DNA of 64,000 bases, from assembly GCA_964482235.1 (NCBI GenBank), contig CAYZWU010000030.1, positions 5,564-69,563 of the forward strand, written 5' to 3'. Shown piece after piece: positions 52,003 through 61,313 of the stretch. The translations under genes and the position numbers were made by a program. The stretch's first letter is position 1. Each line of letters starts with the position of its first letter. The notes beneath the pieces are model-generated. The model was not told the DNA's origin, searched no databases, and saw only the letters and a program-made list of their open reading frames with translations. Source of the stretch: CAYZWU01 sp964482235. Lineage in GTDB: Bacteria; Planctomycetota; B15-G4; CAYZWU01.

Positions 52003-53610
52003 ATGTTGATGAAGCGCAGCCCTGTCCTCTTTCAGTACCTTGCCTTGTTTCTTGCCATGGCGGCACCGGCGGCCCTGCCTGCCGGCTCCCTGGGAACGAC
52101 TCACGTGGACAAGGAAACAGGCTTTTCTATCCGTGTACCAAAGGACTGGAAATTCGTGGCATCGCCTGACAGCGAGCGTTACATCGTGGGCAAGTTCATC
52201 GGTGAAAGGGAGCTCTGGTCGCGCACATCCGGCAGGGCCAGATACGCCCACACGCCGGAGATGCGGATCATCGTCTTCTCTCCGGAGAACAGCGGGATCC
52301 GGGAAGAGAAGAGCAGCGGCACGCTTTTGGGAAAAGAGATCACCGTCGTGGCGCGGCAGAATCCCTATCGCGACTTCAAGGAATACACGAAGCGAAACAA
52401 GAAGGGGTTCTACTTCGGCGAGGAGAAGAAGGATCGGATCCGCGGAATCGACTGCACATGGATCGAGGTCGTGATGGAGCAGAGAACGCCTCCGTCGAGG
52501 CAGCTGGCCTGCATCTTCCACCTCGATGACATGGATGTCGCCGTCTCCTTCGAGATCATGGACGAATGGTACTCCAAATACGAGAGGCTGTTTTGCTCCT
52601 CGTGCCGATCCTTCAAGAAGGTGAAGCGCACGGTGAAGAAGACGGATTCCGGCAGCTCGATCGACGAGAAGCCGAAGAGCCGCAAGGAGTTCGTCAAGTC
52701 CGTGGCCTCGAAGCTTCCCAAGGGCTGGGTCGTCAAGGAGACGAAGAACTACCTCGTGATCTCCCACACCGGCAAGAGGTTCACCCAGAAGATCGCCGCC
52801 TTTGCCGAAACGGTCCACAAGGCCATTGAGAAGGATTACAGTGGCATGGCGTTCTGGTCTGTCCAGGACAGCGAAGGGAACGGAACCGGCGTGACAATGC
52901 CGATCATCCGGATCTGCGCCGACTACGCGGAAAGAAATGCCTACGTGGACAACTCGCGCGGACACAGCGTCTTCAATGCCGACGCCAGCGAGATCGTGAT
53001 CCATGACGGGATGAAGGAAGGCAGATCGATCGAGTACACCATGCAGCGCCTTGCCAGGGGGCTTCACGCCCGGTTCGTCGCGGAACGGTTCGGGCTGGCC
53101 ATCCCTCACCCCTGGTACAACGCCGGCAAGCAGTACTACTACTATGTCAGCTACAGCGGCGGGGGCTCCCGAGGCAAGTACAAGAAAGATCCGTGGGACG
53201 TCGAATTCCTCCGCGACGCGGTCCGCGGCGGCGACTGCCGTTCGTTCCGGACCCTGATCTGCCACGAGTCGACCGGCCTGAGCTACGAGGAGTCTATCAA
53301 GCTGGGTACCCTCTTCTGCTTCCTGCAGACCCGGAAGGGCATGAAGAAGCCGTGGAAGGGTGTGACCGGCTCCTACCTGGAAAACATCGAGGACGCCTAC
53401 ATCGAGTTCTCGGCAAGAGCCGGGGAAAACGTGGAGAACTACTCGGAGGACGGCTCCTCGGGAAAGCAGAAGAAGGACAAGGGAAAGAAGAAGGGACTGA
53501 CCGTCAGCATCGAGGAGATCAGGAAAGAGGCGGTCGAGAGGACATTCGCCAGCTGGACCGACGAGGACTGGAAGAGGCTCGAGGCGGCCTGGCAGGACTG
53601 GGCTCTATAA
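52003..53610 (+). CDS. Secreted protein, PsbP/DUF1795-like N-half and degenerate DUF1570-like C-half
   Basis: 535 residues, GGAGGT 5 nt before the ATG. A signal peptide (YLALFLAMAAPAALPAGS) precedes GFSIRVPKDWKFV, like DUF1795/PsbP-type domains. From ~230 the protein follows the order of the peptidase domain of the 22945 gene: KNYLVISHTGKRF for its DNYTIFTDAGYE, RLARGLHARFV for TLAHEVSHHFV, and HPWYNAGKQYY for PAWMNEGFASF. The zinc histidines and glutamates are replaced, so it should not be an active protease. A Lys-rich stretch (~485-500) and a helical C-terminus follow. Function unknown. Confidence 0.72.
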   Translation: MLMKRSPVLFQYLALFLAMAAPAALPAGSLGTTHVDKETGFSIRVPKDWKFVASPDSERYIVGKFIGERELWSRTSGRARYAHTPEMRIIVFSPENSGIREEKSSGTLLGKEITVVARQNPYRDFKEYTKRNKKGFYFGEEKKDRIRGIDCTWIEVVMEQRTPPSRQLACIFHLDDMDVAVSFEIMDEWYSKYERLFCSSCRSFKKVKRTVKKTDSGSSIDEKPKSRKEFVKSVASKLPKGWVVKETKNYLVISHTGKRFTQKIAAFAETVHKAIEKDYSGMAFWSVQDSEGNGTGVTMPIIRICADYAERNAYVDNSRGHSVFNADASEIVIHDGMKEGRSIEYTMQRLARGLHARFVAERFGLAIPHPWYNAGKQYYYYVSYSGGGSRGKYKKDPWDVEFLRDAVRGGDCRSFRTLICHESTGLSYEESIKLGTLFCFLQTRKGMKKPWKGVTGSYLENIEDAYIEFSARAGENVENYSEDGSSGKQKKDKGKKKGLTVSIEEIRKEAVERTFASWTDEDWKRLEAAWQDWAL

Positions 53611-53623
53611 TCGAAGAAACCTC

Positions 53624-53646
53624 CCTGCCTCTTCCGGGCAGGTTTT
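53624..53646 (+). terminator. Terminator hairpin after the 52003 gene
   Basis: CCTGCC (53624-53629) pairs with GGCAGG (53637-53642), followed by TTTT, 14 nt after the stop. Confidence 0.6.
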
Positions 53647-53671
53647 CAGGATCCCCTTGGGGGGCTTCCCA

Positions 53672-53701
53672 TCCACGTCCTCAGGGCGTGGATTTTTTTT
53701 T
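53672..53701 (+). terminator. Strong second terminator with 9-T tail
   Basis: TCCACG (53672-53677) pairs with CGTGGA (53687-53692), and the loop can pair further (CCT/AGG). A run of nine T follows at 53693-53701. It is the best intrinsic terminator in the window. The remaining bases to 53928 show no gene; the whole gap 53611-53928 is 318 bases. Confidence 0.75.
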
Positions 53702-53928
53702 GCTCCACTCTGACTTGTTCTGGGTTGGACGTGAATTTGGCCGGCACGAGGTCTTCCCATTCCAACTGATCGGCGATCCCCCGTATTCAGTATTGAAAAC
53801 CCGGACCACCGCACTATGCTTGATCTTGCCGCAAGCAGGAGAAATGAGGCGCCTGGAGCGGCGGCCATGGAAGTGATGGGCACCATCGTCTCGGCCGTCC
53901 GGAGATCGGGAAAGGGATATCGTCGATC

Positions 53929-54993
53929 ATGAATCCGACCAAGGCTCTTGTCATCCACAACAACTGCACCGGCGGCTGCCGGTTCTGTTTCGTCGAGCCC
54001 TACCGCAGGGACGATGCCGAGGAGACAGCCAGCCTCCTGGACGAGACGAAGCGCCTCGGCATCGATTCGAGGCTCTTCCATCTGGGCCGGATCGATGAAG
54101 AGCTTTCAAGGCGTCATCCCCAGCCCGAGGAGATGCAGTGCTTCGGCAACCGGGGCCGCGACGGGTACTCGAATCCGGCCGAAGTCAGCTTCAACCTTCA
54201 CGGACCCAGCGCCCAGGTCCATGAGCTTCTAGCTCCCCGGGGCGAGTTCGACGCGATTCTCGAGGAGATCGGGAATCACCGCGACAACGGAGCGGGCCCC
54301 CTCATTCAAATATTCTCCGTCATCCACGAGAAGAACTTCCGCCTGATGGAGGAGATGTGCCGGCTGTTCCACGAGCTCGGCGCCGATCGCGTCTTCTTCC
54401 TCAAGCTCAGCTATGGAGGGAGAAACAGGAAGCTGCCCGCGGACATGTTCATGACGCGGGACAGCATCGCTCGCTTCCTGACCTCCTACGACCGGATTCG
54501 CTTCCGCCTGAAGCCCACGAGGTTCCTGCTCCTGCACAACTGGGGGCCGAGATACTCCCACTTCAAGCAGCTCTGCGGCAGGCTGCTCAGATGGTTCTCC
54601 ACGGGAGCGTTCTGCGAGACGGGAAGAGACGAGGTCGCCGTCCAGGCCTCCACGAAAGAGATCTACGCCTGCCGGTTCACCGTGACCGTTCCGGTCTTCA
54701 GGATGGGGCGCTTCGATCCCGACAGGGGGATGATCATCGACAACGACTGGTTTCCAACGCTTCACGAGAATGTCGAAGAGCCGTGCCGGAGCTGCCGGGT
54801 CTTTCACTCCTGCCAGGGCGGTTGCCGTTCGGAAGCGGTCTCGGAGAAGTACCGGCTGACCGGAGAAATGGACGTCAACGCCGGCTTCGACAACTGCATG
54901 GTCAGCGCCGGTTCGGTCAGGCTCATCAACTGGCGGGAGGATTCGATCTCCGTGCTGAGGGTGCTGGGGAAGCTCTTTCCGTTCTTCAGATGA
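53929..54993 (+). CDS. Radical SAM protein with SPASM-like C-terminal cysteines
   Basis: 354 residues. The radical SAM motif is at the very N-terminus, C13-T-G-G-C17-R-F-C20 in IHNNCTGGCRFCFVEP. The C-terminal part has C286-x2-C289-x5-C295-x3-C299 and a later Cys (DNCMVS), a SPASM-like auxiliary cluster site. Between them EEVAVQASTKEIYACRF-like sequence and HNWGPRYSHF fit a partial barrel. SPASM proteins modify peptides or heme/PQQ-type precursors; no precursor peptide gene was seen nearby, so the substrate is unknown. It converges on the Fe-S aldo/keto reductase gene with a 23-nt gap. Confidence 0.82.
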   Translation: MNPTKALVIHNNCTGGCRFCFVEPYRRDDAEETASLLDETKRLGIDSRLFHLGRIDEELSRRHPQPEEMQCFGNRGRDGYSNPAEVSFNLHGPSAQVHELLAPRGEFDAILEEIGNHRDNGAGPLIQIFSVIHEKNFRLMEEMCRLFHELGADRVFFLKLSYGGRNRKLPADMFMTRDSIARFLTSYDRIRFRLKPTRFLLLHNWGPRYSHFKQLCGRLLRWFSTGAFCETGRDEVAVQASTKEIYACRFTVTVPVFRMGRFDPDRGMIIDNDWFPTLHENVEEPCRSCRVFHSCQGGCRSEAVSEKYRLTGEMDVNAGFDNCMVSAGSVRLINWREDSISVLRVLGKLFPFFR

Positions 54994-55016
54994 CCGCCGC
55001 GCCCGGCGAGGGCTGC

Positions 55017-56246
55017 CTACCTGCCCAGCCGATGCATCATCTTGATCCACATGCGGCGGAAGGGGAGCAGCTGCTTCAGGACCCAGACGGCCGGTTTGAA
55101 CCAGAACCGCTCGAAGTCATTTGCCACGTCCTCGAGAAGGTCGGGGATCGCCAGGTTCTGCGGGCACTTCTCGATGCAGCTGCCGCATTGCTGGCAGAGC
55201 GACGCATTGGAGGGCGTTCCGCTCATCACTCCTCCCAGGCGCGCGATGTAGAAGAAGCCGAAGAACTTCCTGCCACCGAACATGTGGACATGGTTGTACA
55301 TCAGGAAGCATCCCTGGATATCGACACCCGATGGACAGGGCATGCAGTACTGGCAGCCGGTGCAGCCGACCTTCATGAGGCGCGTGTAGGCGGCGGCGAC
55401 CTGCTCGACCAGCTCGAGCTCCGATCGGGACAGCGAACCGGGATGCGCCTCCGCTGCCGTCGCGATGTTCTCGTCAGCCTGGCTCTGCTCGTTCATCCCC
55501 GAGAGGATCATGGTCACCTCGGGCCGGTTCCAGATCCAGCGGAGAGCCCACTCGGCCGGAGTGCGCCGGACTTCCGCGCCGTCCCAGAGCGCGGCGACCT
55601 CCGCGGGCAGGTTGCGGCAGAGGTTCCCGCCGCGGAGAGGCTCCATCACGATCACCGCGAGATTCTTCGAGGCGGCGTACTCGAGTCCCTCGGTGCCCGC
55701 CTGGTTGTACTCGTCGAGGATGTTGTACTGGATCTGGCAGAACTCCCAGTCATGGGCGTCCACGATCCGCTTGAAGTCCTCCTTGCTGCCGTGGAAGGAG
55801 AATCCCCTGTTGACGATGCGGCCGTCCCGCTTCGCGCTGTCCAGGAACTCGAGGACGCCGAGGGCCTCGATCCTGTCCCAGGTCAGGCCGTCGAGGGTGT
55901 GAAGGAGGTAGTAGTCGATCCGATCCGTCTCGAGGCGCCGGAGCTGCACCTCGAGGTAGTCGTCCATGTCCCGACGCGTCAGTACCAGCCACTGCGGCAT
56001 CTTGGTGGAGAGCTTCACCTTCTCCCTGTAGCCACCTGCGAGAGCCTTGGCCACCAGGGGCTCGCTTGCCCCGGAGTGATAATTCCAGGCCGTGTCCACG
56101 TAGTTGACACCGCTGTCGATGCAGCGGCGGATCAGCTCGATCGACGCCTTCTCGTCGATCCTGCCGTCGGAGAGGGGCAGTCTCATGGCACCGAATCCCA
56201 GGATCGAGATCTCGTCGCCCGTCTTGGGGACCTTGCGATAGAGCAT
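55017..56246 (-). CDS. Aldo/keto reductase with C-terminal 4Fe-4S domain
   Basis: 409 residues from ATG 56246, with GGAG 7 nt upstream; an ATG at 56267 adds seven residues but has no SD. The AKR tetrad is visible as D51 and Y56 (NYVDTAWNYHSG), K82 (LSTKMPQW) and H116 (YLLHTLDG). The C-terminal third has GCTGCQYCMPCPSGVDI, an incomplete cluster motif, and CQQCGSCIEKCPQNLAIP, a complete 4Fe-4S motif. This subfamily of ferredoxin-like AKRs is common in anaerobes. The reaction and substrate are not known. Confidence 0.93.
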   Translation of the reverse strand: MLYRKVPKTGDEISILGFGAMRLPLSDGRIDEKASIELIRRCIDSGVNYVDTAWNYHSGASEPLVAKALAGGYREKVKLSTKMPQWLVLTRRDMDDYLEVQLRRLETDRIDYYLLHTLDGLTWDRIEALGVLEFLDSAKRDGRIVNRGFSFHGSKEDFKRIVDAHDWEFCQIQYNILDEYNQAGTEGLEYAASKNLAVIVMEPLRGGNLCRNLPAEVAALWDGAEVRRTPAEWALRWIWNRPEVTMILSGMNEQSQADENIATAAEAHPGSLSRSELELVEQVAAAYTRLMKVGCTGCQYCMPCPSGVDIQGCFLMYNHVHMFGGRKFFGFFYIARLGGVMSGTPSNASLCQQCGSCIEKCPQNLAIPDLLEDVANDFERFWFKPAVWVLKQLLPFRRMWIKMMHRLGR

Positions 56247-56410
56247 CCTGTATCTCCGATGGTCCATGAAGAGGATCTGGAATGAGATGCGGCTTCATCA
56301 TAGCTTCCGATTGTCTCTGTGAGAACCGGTTTAAAGCCTACAAGAGCTTGTTCCTTCTCTCTTCAGGCTTAGCCAAGCAGATCGTTTGGATGAGGATGGT
56401 CCGCCGTTTT

Positions 56411-56450
56411 ACACGAGGACTCGTCCGCGGGAACGAACGAGCCCTCGTGT
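56411..56450. repeat. 14-bp inverted repeat hairpin
   Basis: Arms 56411-56424 and 56437-56450 pair at 13 of 14 positions with a 12-nt loop, starting 19 nt past the subtilase stop. No T-run follows on the minus strand, so it is not a classical terminator but may end or protect that transcript. Confidence 0.65.
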
Positions 56451-56469
56451 TGTTCTCGATAAAGAGGTC

Positions 56470-58065
56470 CTAGAGATTGAACTCCCACCAGTCCGTGACG
56501 GTGATCACCTGGCCGGAACCGTTGAGAGCCGCGGCGCGCCACATGTAGACTCCCGCCTGGGCGGAATTCCACGACGACTGACTGGGGTAGTAGTAGTTGT
56601 CCGACAATCCCGTCAGCGTGATCGTGCCGCCCGAGGGGAGCTGGATCTGGATCGCGTAGGTGGCGGCGCCCGCCGTCCCGGTCCAGCCGAATCCGAAGGG
56701 GCTTGCACCGGAGTTCAGCGTCGAACCGTCGCCGGGCGTGAGGAGGGCGATCTGGGTCGGATCAGGCACCGGGACCGTCAGCGCGCCGTAGGCGTCGAGG
56801 CGGCCGTCGCCGAACTGGAAGTCCCAGCCGGGCGTCCCGAGATCGACCGTGCCGGCGCGCACCATCTGCCTCACCTGGCTCGCGGTGAGCGTGGGATCCA
56901 GCGAGCGGACCAGAGCCGCAACACCGGCGGCATGAGGGCAGGCCATGGAGGTACCGTCAGCGGTATAGTAGCCGCCGCCCTTCCAGGTGCTGAGAATGTT
57001 GACGCCCGGAGCGGCGAGCTCGACGTTCGCTCCTTGCGTGGAGAAACCGGCCAGGCTATCGCTGCTGTTCGTGGCGCTCACGGCCATCACCTGCGGATAA
57101 CCGGCCGGATAGTTTAGAGCCGTGTTTCCGCCGTTGCCCGCTGCAGCCACGAAGAGAACGTCGAGGTTCTCGCCGTAGACCACGGCGGCGAGCTCGGCCT
57201 GCGAGAACTGGGTCGAGCCGAGGCTCATGCTGACAATGTTGGCACCGTTGTCAGCGGCATAGAGCATCGCACTGATGATGTCGGAGGAGTAGCCCATGCC
57301 GAGAAGCCCGCCGAGAGCGCGGATCACCATGATGCGGCAGTCCGAGGCAGTGCCGGCCACACCGATGCCGTTGTCCGTCGCGGCAGCCACGGTGCCTCCG
57401 GTGTGCGAACCGTGCCCGTTGTCGTCCTCCGGGTCGGGGTCCTCGTCGCCCTCGGGCGGAGGGATGAGACCGAAGAGAGCCGTCCCGAAGAAGTCGTACC
57501 CGTAGGCGTCGTCCACGTAGCCGTTGCCGTCGTCGTCGATCTGGTTGTTCGGGATCTCATCGATGTTGATCCAGCGCTGATTGACGAGCTCCGGGTGGTC
57601 CTGGTCGACGCCCGTGTCGATCATGGCCACGACGATGTCGTTCGAGCCGAGGGTGATGTCCCAGGCGCTTTCGGCCCGGATCTTCGGGAAAGCCCACTGC
57701 TGGCCGTAGCTCGGATCGTTGGGCGTGAAGAAGGTCTGCCGGACGTAGTTCGGTTCGGCGAACTCCACCTCGGGGTAGAGGGAGAGGAGCTCGATCGTCT
57801 CGGTCACGCGCCTGTCCGCCACGCGGAAGAGATGGACGTCGATCTGATCGTAGGTGTGTTCGCTGACCATGCCCGCTTCCCTGGAGATCCTGGTCACGGC
57901 GGCCGATTCCACATCGGGCCGGAACTTCACCAGGATGGTGTCGAGGGCATAACCCTGCGACATGATCTGAGCGGCATCGGCCGGAATGCCCTGACCGTGC
58001 GCCGCAAGGGGCAGAAGGGTGAAGAGGAGCAGGGTGGAGGCTGTCGATAGCAGAAGTCGTTTCAT
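56470..58065 (-). CDS. Secreted subtilisin-like serine protease (S8)
   Basis: 531 residues, AGGAGG 9 nt before the ATG. A signal peptide (LLLSTASTLLLFTLLPLAAHG) is followed by an inhibitor-like propeptide (~40-110). The S8 domain has the intact triad D150 (VVAMIDTGVDQDHPEL), H218 (NGHGSHTGGTVAAA) and S373 (GTSMACPHAAG), with N311 (AAAGNGG) for the oxyanion hole. The C-terminal ~90 residues form a separate beta-sandwich (PTQIALLTPGDGSTLNSG). It is an exported protease, probably self-processed. An Asp/Glu-rich loop (GDEDPDPEDDNG) before H218 may bind calcium. Confidence 0.95.
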   Translation of the reverse strand: MKRLLLSTASTLLLFTLLPLAAHGQGIPADAAQIMSQGYALDTILVKFRPDVESAAVTRISREAGMVSEHTYDQIDVHLFRVADRRVTETIELLSLYPEVEFAEPNYVRQTFFTPNDPSYGQQWAFPKIRAESAWDITLGSNDIVVAMIDTGVDQDHPELVNQRWINIDEIPNNQIDDDGNGYVDDAYGYDFFGTALFGLIPPPEGDEDPDPEDDNGHGSHTGGTVAAATDNGIGVAGTASDCRIMVIRALGGLLGMGYSSDIISAMLYAADNGANIVSMSLGSTQFSQAELAAVVYGENLDVLFVAAAGNGGNTALNYPAGYPQVMAVSATNSSDSLAGFSTQGANVELAAPGVNILSTWKGGGYYTADGTSMACPHAAGVAALVRSLDPTLTASQVRQMVRAGTVDLGTPGWDFQFGDGRLDAYGALTVPVPDPTQIALLTPGDGSTLNSGASPFGFGWTGTAGAATYAIQIQLPSGGTITLTGLSDNYYYPSQSSWNSAQAGVYMWRAAALNGSGQVITVTDWWEFNL

Positions 58066-58101
58066 CTTATTGTCCCTCCTTCGATGGAAAATGTTGCCAA
58101 T

Positions 58102-58125
58102 TTTTGATCACACTTCTGATCAAAA
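58102..58125. promoter_or_regulatory. Palindromic operator-like site upstream of the subtilase
   Basis: Perfect inverted repeat TTTTGATCA-N6-TGATCAAAA, 37 nt before the subtilase start and 223 nt before the divergent kinase gene. Arm length and spacing suit a dimeric regulator. The 283-nt gap 58066-58348 shows nothing else. Confidence 0.55.
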
Positions 58126-58348
58126 GTCTGTTTACTGGGTTTTCTTACTTCAGGCTTTGACCGCATTCACGGACGTGCGCCCGGGGGTGCTCTGCGGCCC
58201 CGCGATTATAGCAGAGAAGGATGAATCGCTCCTATTCAGAAATGCGAAGGGCTTCTCTGCACCTTGCGTGGCCGTGCTAATAGATCGATAGGCGGACGCG
58301 CCACGGCATTTCGCATCTCTTGGATGCGATGCGACAGCAGGAGGGGAA

Positions 58349-60910
58349 ATGGCATCGGACACGATGGATCAAGATGGCCGGGACAGGGGCGATTCTTCCG
58401 GGATCGACGAGGTCGACCTCTTGAAGGAGTATCTGGAGGGTGGATCGGAAGCGAGGACCCTCGGCGACTTCAAGATCGTCCGCGAGATCGGCAGGGGCGG
58501 CATGGGGACGGTCTACGAGGCGATACAGCTCTCGTTGAACCGCAGGGTCGCCTTGAAGATGCTGCCAAGGCACCTGAGCTTCTCGATGGACGCCGTCGTC
58601 AAGTTCCAGCGCGAGGCCGAGGCCGGCGGCCGGCAGAGGCACCCCGGCATCGTGGCCGTCCATGCCTTGGGGGAGCACGAGGGGGTGCACTACATCGCCC
58701 AGGAGCTCGTGAAGGACGGCGTCACCCTTCACGACCGGATCGAATCCCTGCGAAAGACCGGGCGTCTGGAGAGGGGCTACTTCCGCGATACGGCACGGCT
58801 CGTGTCTGACGTGGCCTCGGCTCTCCATCACGCGCACCGGTCCGGGGTGATCCACCGCGACATCAAGCCGTCCAACATCCTGATCACCGAGGAGGGCCGT
58901 CCGAAGGTGACCGACTTCGGCCTGGCCAAGGTTGAGGATGCACTGGCCCTCTCGCGCACCGGTGATTTCGCCGGCACGCCCTTTTACATGTCGCCCGAGC
59001 AGGCGCTGAGCAGACGCATCGGGATCGACCAGCGGACCGACATCTTTTCCCTCGGCGTCACCCTCTACGAGATGATGACCCTGAGCCGCCCCTTCGACGG
59101 CAAGACCTCGCAGGAGATCCTGAAGAAGATCGTCCTCTTCGATCCGAAGGATCCGCGCAAGGTCGATCCGCGCGTGCCGCGCGACCTGGCCGTGATCTGC
59201 TCCAAGGCGCTCGAGAAGGATCCGGCTCGGCGGTACCAGACCATGACCGAGCTCAAGGATGACCTGGAGCGCTTTCTTTCGGGCGACGTGATCCTGGCCA
59301 GACCTGCGGGGCCCGCCTCGCGCTTCTGGAGAAAGGTGAAGCGCAATCCCGTGATCAGCGTCTCGTCGGCCGTCGCGATCTTCGCCGTCGTGGGGGCTGT
59401 CTGCTACGTGCTCTTCTGGGCCTACCCGCGCGTGCGTTCCGAGAAGGAGAAGGCGCTGCAGGCCCGGAAGGCGCTCGAGGAGCAGGTCGATTTGACCAAC
59501 GAGCGGTATCATCAGATCGTGGGGCTCTCCGATGTGAAGATCCTCGCCGACCTCGAGGCCGAGATGGAGAAGATCTGGCCGGCACATCCCGACAACATTC
59601 CACGGATGACGCGCTGGCTCGAGACGGCGGAGAAGCTGGTGGAGCGGGTTCCGGTCCATTCCCGGACGCTCGAAACGCTCCGCGCCAAGGCGTCGGAGCG
59701 GGCGGATGGCCGGTCTTCCGGCGAAGGGGCGGATAAGGCGGATGATGTCCCGCGAAAAGGCGATGCCGGTGTATGGGAGTTCGACACCACCGCCCTGCAG
59801 TGGCAGCACGACACGGTGGAGTACCTGGTCCGGGAGATCGAGAGCCTGTCTAGCGGTGAGAAGGCGGCCATCGATCGGATGCGGGAGCGGCTCGCTTTTG
59901 CCGCGTCGATCGAGGAGAGAAGCATCGCTTCGCATCGGGAGGTGTGGGATCGAGCCGTTTCCTCCATCGCGAACAGGGAGGAGTGTCCAGGCTACGAAGG
60001 CCTCGCCCTCGACTTCATGGTGGGTTTCGTTCCCCTCGGTCCTGATCCCGATTCCGGGCTCTGGGAATTCGTACATCTTCAGACAGGCGGCATTCCCGAG
60101 CGCGATGGCAACGGACGCCTCGTCCTGACCGAGGAGACAGGACTGGTCTTCGTCCTGATCCCGGGAGGGACGTTCCGGATGGGGGCGGAAAAGCCGTCGA
60201 CGGGATTTCCCGAAGGGAGCGCCAACGCGGATCCCCAGGCGGAGGATCTCGAGAAGCCGGTCCACGGCGTGGACCTGAAACCCTTTTTGATCTCCAAGTA
60301 CGAGATGACCCAGGGACAGTGGCTCCGGTTCACAGGCGAAAACCCCAGCCTCTACATGCCTGGAAAGACCCTGGGCGAGCCGATCAACCTGATACACCCC
60401 GTGGTGCGTGTGAGCTGGAACGACTGCCGGGAGGTCCTCCATCGCCTGGGGCTGCGCTTTCCCACCGAGGCGGAGTGGGAGTACGCTGCCCGCGCCGGAA
60501 CGACGACGATCTTCTGGACGGGGAACGAGAAGAGCTCGCTCGAAGGGGCGGCCAACGTGAGCGACAGCGTCCTGAAGAAGTTCATCAACCAGCCGACCAT
60601 GAAGTACGAGGCCTGGTCGGACGGCGCGCCTGTCCATGCGCCGGTGGGAATCTTCAGGGCCAACCTGTTCGGCCTGCACGACATGCACGGCAACGTCTGG
60701 GAGTGGTGCCGCGACTCCTATGTCCCGAGCTACGAGTCCGCTCCGCGGGACGGCTCGGCGATGGAGTCGAGCGAGACGACGAAGCGGATCGGCCGCGGCG
60801 GTTCATGGTACGACTTCGCGCGGTTTTGCCGTGTGGCCAAGCGGATCGGCTTCGAGCCCACTATCCGCAACGACGGCGTGGGGCTCAGGCCGGCCTGCTC
60901 CATCCCCTGA
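58349..60910 (+). CDS. Hanks-type Ser/Thr kinase fused through a membrane segment to an FGE-sulfatase domain
   Basis: 853 residues, AGGAGG just before the ATG. The kinase domain (~40-310) has GRGGMGTVYEA, K70 (VALKML), D171 (HRDIKPSN) and D189 (DFGLAK). A membrane segment lies at ~334-355 (PVISVSSAVAIFAVVGAVCYVLF), then a coiled stretch to ~590. The C-terminal ~255 residues are an FGE-sulfatase domain: FVLIPGGTFRMGAE, YEMTQGQWLRFTGENPSLY, FPTEAEWEYAARAGTTT, FGLHDMHGNVWEWCRDSY and GRGGSWYDFARFCRVA. The kinase half closely resembles that of the 26742 gene (VEDALALSRTGDFAGTP in both), so they are paralogues. The FGE half would face outside the cytoplasm and may be the sensor. Confidence 0.95.
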   Translation: MASDTMDQDGRDRGDSSGIDEVDLLKEYLEGGSEARTLGDFKIVREIGRGGMGTVYEAIQLSLNRRVALKMLPRHLSFSMDAVVKFQREAEAGGRQRHPGIVAVHALGEHEGVHYIAQELVKDGVTLHDRIESLRKTGRLERGYFRDTARLVSDVASALHHAHRSGVIHRDIKPSNILITEEGRPKVTDFGLAKVEDALALSRTGDFAGTPFYMSPEQALSRRIGIDQRTDIFSLGVTLYEMMTLSRPFDGKTSQEILKKIVLFDPKDPRKVDPRVPRDLAVICSKALEKDPARRYQTMTELKDDLERFLSGDVILARPAGPASRFWRKVKRNPVISVSSAVAIFAVVGAVCYVLFWAYPRVRSEKEKALQARKALEEQVDLTNERYHQIVGLSDVKILADLEAEMEKIWPAHPDNIPRMTRWLETAEKLVERVPVHSRTLETLRAKASERADGRSSGEGADKADDVPRKGDAGVWEFDTTALQWQHDTVEYLVREIESLSSGEKAAIDRMRERLAFAASIEERSIASHREVWDRAVSSIANREECPGYEGLALDFMVGFVPLGPDPDSGLWEFVHLQTGGIPERDGNGRLVLTEETGLVFVLIPGGTFRMGAEKPSTGFPEGSANADPQAEDLEKPVHGVDLKPFLISKYEMTQGQWLRFTGENPSLYMPGKTLGEPINLIHPVVRVSWNDCREVLHRLGLRFPTEAEWEYAARAGTTTIFWTGNEKSSLEGAANVSDSVLKKFINQPTMKYEAWSDGAPVHAPVGIFRANLFGLHDMHGNVWEWCRDSYVPSYESAPRDGSAMESSETTKRIGRGGSWYDFARFCRVAKRIGFEPTIRNDGVGLRPACSIP

Positions 60911-60932
60911 TTTCCCGCCCTCCCGAGCCGGT

Positions 60933-61313
60933 TCACTCCACGTCGCCCGGCTCCTGGACGCTTTTCTCCTTCAGCTCGTCGCGCACGCTCGAGCAGGTCT
61001 CCTTGATCCTCTTGCTTCGGCGTAAGAAAAAGAGAGCCACGCCCACGAGAAGCATGTCGACGATGGCGGCAAAGAGATCGTCGCCCGAGCCGTCGCGGGA
61101 ATAGAGAACGAACCTGTAAGCAGCCATCCCGATGAGGACGATGCCGTAGATGATGCAGCAGACGATCATCATACCGGCTTCCTTCATCATCATCCCGGCC
61201 AGGCCGTCGTAATCATTGTCCTTGAGAAACTTCTTGTGCTGGTAGAGCAGGATCTTCTTCTTGCCCGTCAGCTTCTTCTCGATCTCCTCGTTGATTGCCT
61301 TTTCTTCGGTCAC
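60933..61313 (-). CDS. Small membrane protein of unknown function
   Basis: 126 residues, starting with GTG at 61313 that has GGAG 7 nt upstream. A basic helical N-terminus (EKKLTGKKKILLYQHKKFL) precedes two membrane segments (MMIVCCIIYGIVLIGMAAYRF, spanning about 21 residues, then LFAAIVDMLLVGVALFFLRR), and the C-terminus is charged. I do not recognise the family. It converges on the kinase-FGE gene with a 22-nt gap; no functional link is shown. Confidence 0.7.
   Translation of the reverse strand: MTEEKAINEEIEKKLTGKKKILLYQHKKFLKDNDYDGLAGMMMKEAGMMIVCCIIYGIVLIGMAAYRFVLYSRDGSGDDLFAAIVDMLLVGVALFFLRRSKRIKETCSSVRDELKEKSVQEPGDVE

Noticed and set aside
53672..53701. End hairpin of an IS200/IS605-type element
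   Set aside because: The hairpin resembles such ends, but no transposase gene or matching left end is nearby; a terminator after the 52003 gene explains it.
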